The notes beneath the pieces are model-generated. The model searched no databases. It was given only the letters and a program-made list of their open reading frames with translations, and was not told the DNA's origin. The position numbers were made by a program, and so were the translations under genes. From contig NC_089490.1 of the NCBI RefSeq assembly GCF_036850765.1, positions 131,778,522-131,842,521 on the forward strand: a DNA stretch of 64,000 bases. Reading direction: 5' to 3'. Each line of letters opens with the position of its first letter. Within the stretch, counting starts at the first letter, position 1. Below, piece after piece: positions 21,188 to 30,737 of this stretch. Source of the stretch: Saccopteryx bilineata. Its lineage: Eukaryota > Chordata > Mammalia > Chiroptera > Emballonuridae.

Positions 21188-21523
21188 ATGCGCTGTGCGC
21201 CGACGGCCGGAGTAGCCCTAGTGCTGTGCGCTGCCACCGCTGGGCTGTTGAGCGCGCAGGGTCACCCCACGCCAGCAAAACCACCGTCGCGCTTCGCGTC
21301 CTGGGAGGAGGTGAACGTGCTAGCGCACGGGCTCCTGCAGCTCGGCCACGGGCTGCGCGAACACGTGGAGCGCACCCGGGGACAGCTGGGAGCTTTGGAG
21401 CGGCGTCTGGGCGCGTGCGGGGCCGCCTGCGAGGAGCCTGGGGCACCCGCCGCGCCCCCGCACGACCCCACGAGTCTAGTTTCCCGTAGCGAGGCCGCCT
21501 CCGAGACCCTCCGCAGCCTGCAG
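21188..21523 (+). CDS. ANGPTL4: ANGPTL4 coding exon 1
   Basis: 112 codons: signal peptide, lipase-inhibiting helix and the two oligomerising cysteines. Donor CAG/GTATGT, phase 0. Confidence 0.95.
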
Positions 21524-24500
21524 GTATGTGCGAACTAGCGGGAGTGGCTGTCCGCGCTGCTGCTGCTCTCTTGCGAGTCTGGAAGGGTGGGGACGGAAGG
21601 GAGACACGTCCAGGGCTTCCTGAGCTCTCCTGCCCAAGCGTCAGAGAGAAAAGACTTGGAAGGGCAGGGGGTGGATGAATGGAAAGGTCGACGGTATTAG
21701 GCCGGGTCCTCACCGGGTTTTCACACTCTTCTCAGACTCAGCTCAAGGCTCAGAACAGCAGGATCGAGCAGCTCTTCCAGAAGGTAGCCCAGCAGCAGCG
21801 GCACCTGGAGAAGCAGCATCTGAAAATCCAGAACCTGCAGAGCCAGGTGTCAGATTCTTGCCCTAGCTGGGGAGGGGTGTGGAAGCTGGACCTGCGGGTC
21901 TGGATGTGAGATAATTATACCCGACCCTCTCCTCCTGTCCTTTCCCAGGTGGGCCTCCTGGCTCCCATGCACCTGGACCATGGGGTGGGCAGACCTGCCA
22001 GGAGGAAGAGGCTACCCAAGATATCCCAGCTTGTTGGCCCCGTTCACAATATAAGCCACCTGCGCAGTGAGTGTCCAGTCGTTTGCTGTCCTCTGGCAGC
22101 TCCCCCCTGCACACATACACTTTGCCATTCCTGTACCCCTCCTTGTCATGGTCAACTTACTTCAGAAGGAGAGAGGACCTAGCCACGGGTTCCTGTGGGC
22201 TCTGGTGAAGGGCTGATGGAAGCATCTCCCTGCTCAGTTCTACTCTAACCACCCCACCTTTTCCCCCAGTGGGCCAGTGGTTTTCCCCCAAAGTCTTGCA
22301 GGCCACTAATAGAACAGGGGGGTTGGGAAAGAGGGTCTAAAATGGAATTGAGCTGCAGGAGTGTGTGGTACAGGGTGGTGCAGCTCAAGGACACCTCCAT
22401 TTAGGTTGGAACTTTCTAGGAGGGCACGATGGTGGACAAGAGGGTGCCAGCTAGGGAGTCTGGAGTCCTTATTAGGTGAATAGTAAATACTTGTCTGGGA
22501 GAGGGATTCTGAGGCTTGGAGTGTGGATCTAGGAGGTGGAGCAAAGGCAGGGGACCCCTATCTCCCTGGCCAGACACATTCACCCTTGCATCTCTGACAA
22601 ATCCAGGGCTGCTGCCCGAAGTACCTGGTCTTTCACCCCTCTCTTGGCCCTAAAGTGTCTGATCACCCCCACTTCCCATCTCCCCACTTCCACAAAGAGC
22701 TGGCCATCGCCACTATCTGAAGATTGGGTCCTTTTTGGGTGTATGCCTGAAATTGCCCCAAATTTCCAACTGCATATCTGTTTATGTCAACACAGGCTCC
22801 CAGCTTCCCATGTCTCTGCCCCACCCTAAGTTCATGGCCCCATATCCAGCTGACTTCCTTTGGTCCTCTTACCTCTGTTACCCACCCAACCTGGTATCTC
22901 AGGCTGTCTGCAGCCACTGGGTGAAAAGTTCAGCTTCCCCTCTTCACACCTTTAGGTTGGTTGCTGGCTTCCAGCCCTCTAGTTTTGAGGGCTTCTTGCA
23001 TCCCACTGCTCCTACTGGCTCCCACCAGGAAGGGTCCAGTACACCCTCCCAAACTACTGTCCTGGGTCAGGGGCTTCTGGATGGGCCAGCAGGTCCAGGC
23101 TAGGGTGTGGAGGGGATTAGAAGGGGAAACTGGTGGGTTTGGGGACTCCCAGACTCTGGCTCAGTCCCGCCAAGTAGGTGAAAGTTCAGAGCTGGAGAGA
23201 GAAACAGCTGGTGCTAATGGAAGCCACATTGGTAGTTTGGCCCTGTGCCTGTCCTGATTGGAAGAAAGGAAAGTAGGGGAAAGGGGAGCTGCCCCAGGGG
23301 CCGGAAAGTGTCTTCAGTCACTCTGGGCTGGCCCCCACCCCTGTGGTTAGGACACACTCACCCCTTGGCCTGGGCCTACCCCTCCCCCACAGGTGACCTT
23401 TCCTCTACTTTCTTTGCTAAACTGGGGGTTGGACTTCCTACTAGCAGTAGCCTTCCATCCTTACTCACCTCCTTTGTCCCTCCCTTTCTTCTTCCCTCCC
23501 TCCCTCCTTCCCTCCCTCCATTACTCCTCAATCATTCAGCTCCCCCGCTGATACCTGAGATCCCAGGCAGGGCATCTCCCCCTAAGTCTCATCCAGGCCT
23601 GATCTTAATCCTCCACTAGACAAAGCAGAGCCTGTCCAGCTCAGCTCAGCTCTGGCCAACTGATTCCCTCCCCACCATCCCCATCCACTTCCTGCAGTCA
23701 TTCATTTGTCATTCATTCATTCCTGGTGTCTTTATTAAACACCTGCTGTGGACTAGGATCAGCCTGAGCAATGGTGCCAACCTCACCAAGAACACTCCAT
23801 GTCCCTGGCCTCATTGAGGCCTCATTCAGTGGACGGAGTGGAGGAGAGACCACAAGATGATCCAAGTATTGAGAGTGAAAAGTCCTTGATGCCCCTCTCT
23901 GGGAGTCTGGCCTGGTTTGGGGGGGTCTAGGATTTGTTCCAGAACCTGGGATCTTTAGACTGAGGTAGAAAAGGCATGAGGGATGAGCGTCCTAAGCAGA
24001 AGGACCACCCTCCTGTGACAGGAGGATGTGTGGTCCAAGGAAGGCTATATGGCCAGGGGGTAAGCATGCAGTGTGGGAAGAGGGAGGCTGAGTGCGGAGG
24101 CCAGTCCAACAGCACCTTGTAGGCAGTGTTGAGGAAGGTCATAGGGAGCCACAGAAGACTTTAGGCAAGTAGGGTGGTGCATCATGAACTCAGGATTGCC
24201 CCCCTCATATCCCTGTTGCCTACTACCCAGACTCTAGAAATGCCATTTCCTGAGACCCTCAGGAGTGCTGTCTGGTTCAATCATCCTGCCCCTCTTTATG
24301 CCATGTAGGGCTGCCCAGGGACTGCCAAGAGCTGTTTGAAGAGGGAGAACGGCAAAGTGGACTTTTCCAGATCCAGCCTCAGGGGTCCCTGCCTTTCCTG
24401 GCTAACTGCAGGATGACCTCAGGTAGGATATACTGGTGCACTAGGACCCTGTTGTCTTTCTGTCAAATGCAGCCTACCCCCCTCACTTCCATTCCCACCT

Positions 24501-26220
24501 TCCCTACCTGGCCTGGGGACAAACATCTAGGCTAAGCCTCTGGCCTGCTGGCTAGCCCACCATATTCCTTCCTTTGATCACCTTCCTCCAGTCCTGCTGG
24601 GATGAATGAGGGGAGCATTGCCCTCGCTGAGTTTGGAGGTGGCATTGGGTTTGGGAGCCAGATGGAGGAGTTGGAACTCCCTGTGAGAAGGGTCTTCCTG
24701 TTGACCTTGTGCCTGTTTGAGCAGATGGAGGCTGGACTATAATTCAGAGACGCCAAGATGGCTCTGTGGACTTCAATCAGTCCTGGGAAGCCTACAAGAC
24801 TGGCTTTGGAGATCCTCAAGGTGGGTGTTTCCAGTGGCCAGAGGCACAGAGGAAGGAGGGTGTTCCAGAAGTGGGGTCCTGGTCTCACCAATGGCCTTTC
24901 CCACTGTAGGAGAGTTCTGGCTGGGTCTAGAGAAGGTGCACCTGATCTTGGGAGATCGTGGCAGCCACCTGGTCGTGCAGCTGCAGGACTGGGAGGGCAA
25001 TGCTGAGTCGTTGCAGTTTCCTGTCCACCTGGGTGGTGAGGACACAGCCTACAGCCTGCAGCTAACAGCACCCGTGGCCAGCAAGCTGGGTGCTACCACT
25101 GTGACACCCAGTGGCTTCTCTCTAGCCTTCTCCACTTGGGACCAGGACCATGACCTCCGCAGGGACAAGAACTGTGCCAAGAACCTCTCTGGTAAGTTAG
25201 CTCTGTCTCTCTGGTCTTGCCTACGGGGCCTCCCCTCCCTGTCTTTCTGCTACCCTGCCCAGCCTTCAACCTCAATTTCATCCATTCCCTTCCTTTCACT
25301 ATTTGCTGTGTGCCCTTGTGTGACTGACTCAACCTCTCCCATTTTCAGTTGCTCCATCTTTAAAATGAGTAGAACCACAGTGCCCATTCCATAGGATTAT
25401 GAAAATTCAATGAGATGACATTTGTGGGATGGTGGCTGGCATGTGGCAAAGCCACCAAGACAAACTGCCTTTTGTTCTAATGAAATTGAAGAAAGATCCC
25501 AGGCCCTATAAAGTGAAACATCTCAAACTGGCTTTTGGTGGGTCAAAAATGAGAGAATACTGGTAATTTCATATGGTTCAAGCTAATATAAATCATTAAG
25601 TCTTGAATAATTGTTCCCCCTGTGCCAGGCACAGAGAAATGACTTGCCACGGTTGCAGATATGAAAGCTGTGGTTATTGGGTCAGTGGACCCAGTGTCCC
25701 CGAGGCTCTTTTGTCACAACCTGGGGTTCTTTGGAATACAATTTCACAACCACTGCCAAAGCCCTTCCATCTAAAGCATACAAAATGCCTGACCTGTGGT
25801 GGCGCAGTGGATAAAGCTTCGACCTGGAACGCTGTGGTCGCTGGTTCAAAACCCTGGGCTTGTGACTGGCCGGTTGGCTCAGCAGTAGAGCGTCGGCCTG
25901 GCGTGCGGGGGACCTGGGTTCGATTCCCAGCCAGGGCACATAGGAGAAGCGCCCATTTGCTTCTCCACTCCCTCCCCTCCTTCCTCTCTGTCTCTCTCTT
26001 CCCCTCCCGCAGCTGAGGCTCCATTGGAGCAAAGATGGCCCGGGCGCTGGGGATGGCTCCTTGGCCTCTGCCCCAGGCGCTAGAGTGGCTCTGGTCGCAT
26101 CAGAGCGACGCCCCAGAGGGGCAGAGCGTCACGCCCCCCTTGGTGGGCATGCCGGGTGGATCCCGGTTGGGCACATGCGGGAGTCTGACTGTCTCTTCCC
26201 GTTTCCAGCTTCAGAAAAAT

Positions 26221-26255
<35 letters not shown>

Positions 26256-26693
26256 ATAAAAAATAAAATCAAAACCCTGGGCTTGCCTGGTCAAGGCACA
26301 TATGGGAGTTGATGCTTTCTGCTCCTCCCTTCTCTCTCTCTCTTTCTCTCTCTCTCTCTCCTCTTTAAAATGAATAAATAAATAAAGTTTAAAAAAAATA
26401 AAAAGAAATAAAGCATATAAAGTCCCAACACCTGGCCTCATCTCGGTGACAGCCCCAGTGGAGACCCAAGGACCCTGCCTAACCATGTTCTCTTTTTTCT
26501 GATTCCTGAAGGTGGCTGGTGGTTTGGTACCTGTGTCCACTCCAACCTTAACGGCCAGTACTTTCACTCAATCCCTCAGCAGCGGCAGCAGCGTAAGAAG
26601 GGCATCTTCTGGAAGACTTGGCGGGGTCGCTACTACCCACTGCAGGCCACCACCATGCTGATCCAGCCCACAGTGACTCAAGCAGCCTCCTAG
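21188..26693 (+). CDS. ANGPTL4: ANGPTL4, angiopoietin-like 4 (complete, seven coding exons)
   Basis: Joined exons 21188-21523, 21736-21846, 21949-22066, 24309-24422, 24725-24820, 24910-25191 and 26512-26693 give 1239 nt (412 residues plus TAG), all with GT/AG introns. The human protein has 406. ANGPTL4 is secreted and inhibits lipoprotein lipase, raising plasma triglyceride during fasting. Visible parts: signal peptide (about 1-25, ending LLSAQG); lipase-inhibiting coiled coil (about 36-75, [17 protein letters not shown], with Glu41 at the place of human Glu40); oligomerising Cys77 and Cys81; Gln-rich coiled coil (about 113-149); proprotein convertase site RRKR (167-170); N-glycosylation site NIS (183-185); fibrinogen-like domain (about 190-406) with RDCQELF and GGWWFGTC. 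I chose ATG 21188 because it starts the signal peptide in frame. All expected key residues are present and I see no break. Confidence 0.97.
21736..21846 (+). CDS. ANGPTL4: ANGPTL4 coding exon 2
   Basis: 37 codons of Gln-rich coiled coil ([17 protein letters not shown]). Acceptor TTCTCAG, donor CAG/GTGTCA, phase 0. Confidence 0.95.
21949..22066 (+). CDS. ANGPTL4: ANGPTL4 coding exon 3
   Basis: 118 nt. Linker with RRKR cleavage site and NIS glycosylation site. Acceptor TTTCCCAG, donor GCA/GTGAGT, leaves phase 1. Confidence 0.95.
23275..23287 (+). promoter_or_regulatory. ANGPTL4: Candidate PPAR response element (DR1) in ANGPTL4 intron 3
   Basis: AGGGGA, one A, AGGGGA: a direct repeat with one-base spacing, preceded by AAGT. 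ANGPTL4 is an established PPAR target with a response element in intron 3 in human and mouse. This site lies in the same intron about 2.2 kb after the predicted start. Each half-site differs from AGGTCA at two bases, so affinity is uncertain. Confidence 0.55.
23690..24180. repeat. Old L2/MIR-like sequence in ANGPTL4 intron 3
   Basis: TCATTCATTCCTGGTGTCTT, TATTAAACACCTGCTGTGGA, and later CAGCACCTTGTAGGCAGTGT and ATAGGGAGCCACAGAAGAC, words common in old mammalian repeats. Exact family uncertain. Confidence 0.4.
24309..24422 (+). CDS. ANGPTL4: ANGPTL4 coding exon 4
   Basis: 114 nt. Start of the fibrinogen-like domain ([17 protein letters not shown]). Acceptor CATGTAG, donor TCAG/GTAGGA. Confidence 0.95.
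24725..24820 (+). CDS. ANGPTL4: ANGPTL4 coding exon 5
   Basis: 96 nt, [20 protein letters not shown] of the fibrinogen-like fold. Acceptor TTGAGCAG, donor CAAG/GTGGGT. Confidence 0.95.
24910..25191 (+). CDS. ANGPTL4: ANGPTL4 coding exon 6
   Basis: 282 nt, from [11 protein letters not shown] to [10 protein letters not shown]. Acceptor CACTGTAG, donor TCTG/GTAAGT. Confidence 0.95.
25787..26407 (+). repeat. SINE family A in ANGPTL4 intron 6, split by a family C SINE
   Basis: Outer copy: 25787-25862 and 26269-26407. Flanks share TAAAGCATA, consistent with its own target duplication. Confidence 0.9.
25863..26268 (+). repeat. SINE family C nested in the family A SINE
   Basis: Perfect 17-bp target duplication TCAAAACCCTGGGCTTG at 25846-25862 and 26269-26285. 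A- and B-boxes intact. Tail of AAAAT/AAAAAT units. Confidence 0.95.
26512..26693 (+). CDS. ANGPTL4: ANGPTL4 coding exon 7 with stop
   Basis: 182 nt, [17 protein letters not shown] to the C-terminal AAS and TAG. Acceptor CCTGAAG. Confidence 0.95.
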
Positions 26694-27165
26694 CCTCCTT
26701 GCAGGGGCCTGCTCCCAGGCTCCTAGAGGACAGTGACTGACTCTGGTCCAGTATGTGGCCACTCCCTGCCCGGGCTGGGGCTGTGGGCAGGGCCATCAGG
26801 AGCCTTGCGGACAGAGAAGAAGCCTATGACTGGAAAGGCTCCCTTTCTTAATGGGAGGCTGCAGGCAATACCCTCTGAAAAGGACAGAACTGCAGGGCTG
26901 CAGGGCACAGACCACATTAGTGTGGGACCAATGGGCATTGAGGCCTGCTCCTTGCCTACCCAAGAGGTGGGGGATGCAGAGGGACCACTCAGGGGCAACC
27001 AGGCCAGCCCTCAGTGGTGGACTCAGTCATGTTGACAGGCCAGAGGACCAGGGAGCCCTCATGGTGCTGTTGTATGTGGATGCTGTGGGATGATACCGTG
27101 CCAATGGTATCTGGGTGGAGCTTGCAGAATTCTTGGAATAAAAGCAACCTCAGGACATTTCGTTC
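26694..27165 (+). other. ANGPTL4: ANGPTL4 3' UTR
   Basis: From the TAG stop to the predicted cleavage zone after AATAAA; about 460 nt and free of recognisable repeats. Confidence 0.8.
27137..27142 (+). terminator. ANGPTL4: ANGPTL4 poly(A) signal AATAAA
   Basis: Canonical hexamer in TTGGAATAAAAGC, 444 nt after the stop, followed by a T-rich stretch (CGTTCTTTTTTGTCC) suited to cleavage. Confidence 0.88.
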
Positions 27166-27166
27166 T
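27152..27166. promoter_or_regulatory. ANGPTL4: Candidate glucocorticoid response element at the ANGPTL4 3' end
   Basis: AGGACATTTCGTTCT fits the 15-bp palindrome AGAACAnnnTGTTCT with two mismatches. A functional glucocorticoid element is reported near the 3' end of rat and human ANGPTL4, about 6.2-6.3 kb from the start. This one lies about 6.1 kb from the predicted start. It overlaps the expected cleavage zone. Confidence 0.6.
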
Positions 27167-27491
27167 TTTTTGTCCTTAGGTTTGTTTTAAAAAGTGGATA
27201 GTTTCAGAATCAACATCAACATGTTCTCTGGGTGGAGGGGAAGACTCCCTGGTCTGTTAAGGTCAACACTGGTTATTCCTACCATCTCTGTCAGTTGATT
27301 TTAATTTCTTTCATTTATTATTTCATGATGTGCATGTCATTTTTATTTTCAAAATTACAAAACAAAGACCTCATTCGTTCCTTCTGGAAGCAGATAATAG
27401 AGAACATTGGAATAGTAACCTCTCACTGTCCCACCAACTGACAAAAATATGTAAGTCTCGTGTTTAATTTTATTTTTTCTAGCAGTCACAT

Positions 27492-27645
27492 TTTAAGAAT
27501 ATTTATTTTAGAGAGAGAGAAGTGGGAAACATTAATTCGTATTAGTTGCTTCTTGCATGTGCCTTGACAGAGCAAGCCCAGGGTTTTGAACCCATGACCT
27601 CAGCTTTCAGGTCAACACTTTATCCACTGCACCACCACAGGTCAG
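27492..27645 (-). repeat. SINE family A, antisense
   Basis: TTTATTTTAGAGAGAGAGAA and CACCACCACAGGTCAGG. Confidence 0.85.
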
Positions 27646-27649
27646 GAAA

Positions 27650-28046
27650 CATTTTTTTTTTCCAGAGAGAGAGAGAGAGAGAGAGAGACAGGCAGGAAGG
27701 GAGAGAGATGAGAAATATCAACTCATAGTTGTGGCACCTCAGTTGTTCATCGACTGCTTTCTCATGTGTCTTGACTGGGGTTCTCCAGCTGACTCAGTGT
27801 CCCCTTGTTCAAGCCAGCAACCTGGGGATCAAGCCAGAGATGATGGAGCCATGTTTATGATCTATGAGCGTGGGGTCACTCAAGACGGCGACCCCACACT
27901 CAAGCTAGTGAACCCACACTCAAGCTGGCAAGCCTATGCTCAAGCCAGATGAGCCAGCATTTGAGCCAGCAATTTTGGGGTTTGGAACTTGGGTCCTCAG
28001 CGTCCAAGGCTGATGCTCTATTCACTACACCACTGCCTGGTCAGGC
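27650..28046 (-). repeat. SINE family B, long-bodied, antisense
   Basis: GACAGGCAGGAAGGGAGAGA, many CTCAAGCCAG-type units, and head CACTGCCTGGTCAGGC. Confidence 0.85.
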
Positions 28047-28424
28047 CAGGCAACAGTTTTTTAAAAGTAAAAAAAAATTAAAAACCAAAAAATCAAAAAT
28101 ATATTTAAAAAGAAACAAAAAAATGTAAAAGGAAACAGGTGAAATTAATTTTAGAAATGTATTTTATTCAGTGTATCAAAAGTGCTACCATTTCTACATG
28201 TGATCAACATAAAGGCTATTAATGAGATATTAGACATTGCTTTTTTTTTTGTACTACATCTTTGGAATCCAGTGTGCATTTTATGCTTATGGCACGTCTG
28301 AATTTGGACCAAACATTTTAATATGTACATTAATAAACTATTTGGGATAAATTCACTTTTTTTTTTGCCACATCTACATGTTTTCCTTTAAATTGGCTTT
28401 TAAAAATATGTATACAATTTCAAC

Positions 28425-28520
28425 TAATATTAATAAAGCACCTGTTACATGCTAAGCCCTGTACTAAGTGCTTGGGATACTGGAGTGCAAGAAGATACCC
28501 GGCCGGCACCAAGCCCTTCC
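28425..28520 (+). repeat. MIR/L2-like fragment
   Basis: TAAAGCACCTGTTACATGCT and AAGCCCTGTACTAAGTGCTT, a common old-repeat 3' motif. Confidence 0.5.
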
Positions 28521-28660
28521 CATTACAGATAGGGTGACCTATACTTGATGCCCAAACTGAGATACTTTGTGAAAGTGAAAGGGTATGCTGTTAATAATTT
28601 AGGATGACAGACATAAAGCTGCTCTCTCACAAGCATATCAGGACTTGATTGACTCAGCTT

Positions 28661-28974
28661 TTTATTATTTATTTATTTATTTATTTAAGCAAGAGAGGCA
28701 TTCAAGAAGGGAGAGAGATAAGAAGCATCAACTCATAGTTGTTCATTGATTGCCTCTCATATGTGCCTTTACCAGGGGGCTCAGGCCAAGCCAGTGACCC
28801 CTCGCTCAAGCCAGTGACTCATGGGCTCTAGGCAGTGACCCTATAGGATCATGTTGATGATCCCACGCTCAAGCTGGAGACCCTGCGATGAAACCAACCA
28901 CCTCCAGGTTTCAAACGTGGGACCTCAGCATCCCAGCTTAACACTCTATTCATTGTGCTACCACTGGCCAGGCT
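28661..28974 (-). repeat. SINE family B, long-bodied, antisense
   Basis: (TTTA)n start, GGATCATGTTGATGATCCCA centre, head CACTGGCCAGGC. TTGACTCAG flanks both sides. Confidence 0.85.
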
Positions 28975-29137
28975 TGACTCAGTTTTTTTAAGTGTAAACA
29001 CATATCTCTGCCACATATGGAAAACAATATCTCCTGCCATAAATAGATTAGTAAAACTAAAGTCGATGAAAATAAAATAATGTCAATGCTTTAAAATTCC
29101 AGCTAGAGCCCTGGCCAGATAGCTTGATTGGTTAGAG

Positions 29138-29209
29138 CAGCGTTCTCAACCTGTGGGTCGCGACCCCAGTGGGGTCGAACGACCAAAACACAGGGGTTGA
29201 GAACCGCTG
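29138..29209. mobile_element. 72-bp hAT-type MITE inside a SINE
   Basis: Ends CAGCGTTCTCAACCTGTG and, on the other strand, CAGCGGTTCTCAACCCCTG. Perfect 8-bp target duplication GGTTAGAG (29130-29137 and 29210-29217). The interior GTCGCGACCCC matches hAT nonautonomous elements common in mammals, but most of the usual interior is missing. Confidence 0.9.
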
Positions 29210-29270
29210 GGTTAGAGCATTGTCCAGATATGCAAAGGTTACCAGTTTGATCCCCAGTCAGGATACATAC

Positions 29271-29973
29271 TGTTGGGGACTGAAAAATCAACAGGGTTTT
29301 TAGAGTTTGGATTTCTGGGGGACAGAGGTGTGGGGAACTGGCTTAAGCTGACAGTATGCCCACCCCCCCCACCTCGCTTGCAAAAAGCTAAGGCCTTCCC
29401 CACACCTCCATGTTAGCTGTGAGGCTCGTCCTGGCCCCCATGTTCCCCGGAAGGAAAGACTGGCTTCTTTGTGTAAAGTTAGGATGTTTATGTATTGGTG
29501 GGGGTTTTCTGCACTTGGTAGAATTCTTGGTTTGCCTTGGAAACTGTAATCAGTAAAATCATTGATTTGCTAATGTCCCACTATGCCCTGCTAATAAAGG
29601 AAGATGTGGTTTTTTAGGGCGGCCATGTTTTCTGCTAGGGCGGTCTGTTTCTTTTTTTTTTTTTTTTGCCTTTTTTTTTTTTTGCCTTTTTTTAAAGACT
29701 TTATTTATTCATTTTAGACAGGAGAGAGAGAGAGAAGGGAGGAGCAGGAAGCATCAACTCCCATATGTGCCTTGACCAGGCAAGCCCAAGGTTTTGAACC
29801 GGTGACCTCAGCATTCCAGGTCGACGCTTTATCCACTGCGCCACCACAGGTCAGGCCTAGGGCGGTCTGTTTCTGCTAGCAGTAATTGCAGAGCCCTCCT
29901 GACCCCATCTTTTATTCTTTAATTCCTTAAGTGTATTTTTCTTAATTCCACACCGTTCTCACTTGGGACCTGA
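29271..29973 (+). mobile_element. Probable solo LTR, split by a family A SINE
   Basis: Begins TGTTGGGGACTG and carries TGCTAATAAAGG (poly(A) signal-like). It runs to CGTTCTCACTTGGGACCTGA. Flanking hexamers are ACATAC and AGATAC (5 of 6), as for an ERV insertion, but the right end lacks the usual CA, so that border is approximate. No retroviral gene remnants are attached. Confidence 0.6.
29652..29856 (-). repeat. SINE family A inside the LTR, antisense
   Basis: Perfect 17-bp target duplication CTAGGGCGGTCTGTTTC (29635-29651 and 29857-29873). Two TTTTTGCC blocks at its tail. Confidence 0.93.
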
Positions 29974-30075
29974 AGATACTAGTTGCGTAGGTTCATGACA
30001 ACATACAATAACAGATAAATGTTTCTGTCTCCCTCTCTTCCTCTCTCTAAACTCAATAAAATAAAATAAAAGGTT

Positions 30076-30374
30076 TTCAAGTGAGAAGAGGGGAGAAAGA
30101 GAGACAGATTTCCGTATGCTCCTCAATGGGGATCCACCCGGCAACCCCCGTCTGGGGCCAATACTTGGACCAATTGAGCTATCCTCAATGCCCAGGACTG
30201 ATGCTTGAACCAACCAAGCCACTGGCTGTGAGAGGGGAAGAGAGAGAAGAGGGGGAAAGGGAAGGGAAGAGCAGCAGATGGTTGCTTCTCATGTATGCCT
30301 TGACCGGGGATCAAACCCGGGACTTCTGCACGCCAAACCAACGGTCTATCCACTGTGCAAACCTGCCAGGGCCA
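30076..30374 (-). repeat. SINE family C variant, antisense
   Basis: C-type head antisense (CGGGGATCAAACCCGGGACT) and a body with AATTGAGCTATCCTCA-type words. The same variant recurs at 61099-61401. Confidence 0.8.
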
Positions 30375-30415
30375 ATAAAATAAAAAATTTAAAATACAAT
30401 AAAATTTCAGCTAGA

Positions 30416-30597
30416 GTCCTGGCTGGGTAGCTCAGTTGGTTAGAGTGTCGTCCTGATACACTAAAGTTGTGAGTTCTATCCCCAGTCAGGGCACATACAA
30501 GAATCAACCAATGAATGCATAAATAGGTAGAACAACAAATCATTGTCTTTCTCTCCCTTGCTCTGTCTCTAAAATCAATCAATAAATTTTTAAAAAT
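30416..30597 (+). repeat. SINE family D
   Basis: GGGTAGCTCAGTTGGTTAGA head, AAGAATCAACCAATGAATGC body, CAATCAATAAATTTTT tail. AATTTCAGCTAGA and AATTTCATCTAGA flank it. Confidence 0.9.
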
Positions 30598-30619
30598 TTC
30601 ATCTAGAAAACTATTCTGT

Positions 30620-30620
<1 letters not shown>

Positions 30621-30663
<43 letters not shown>
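30621..30663. repeat. (AC)n microsatellite
   Basis: About 21 uninterrupted AC units. Confidence 0.97.
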
Positions 30664-30665
<2 letters not shown>

Positions 30666-30737
30666 TAGTGGCTGCCCCTGGAAGGGTAGAGGGAGAACTG
30701 ACTGAGCAGGGGCGTGAGGGAAACTTTCATGAGTTAT

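Larger units (their letters stand above)
29107..30070 (+). repeat. SINE family D broken by a hAT MITE and an LTR
   Basis: Host SINE pieces at 29107-29137, 29210-29270 and about 29974-30070. Head CCCTGGCCAGATAGCTTGAT, B-box region GTTTGATCCCCAGTCAGGA, and tail with CTCTCTAAACTCAATAAAAT. Confidence 0.8.

Noticed and set aside
24717..25394. 225-codon open frame over ANGPTL4 exons 5-6
   Set aside because: It reads out of frame through exon 5 (the real product DGGWTIIQ needs another frame) and through introns.
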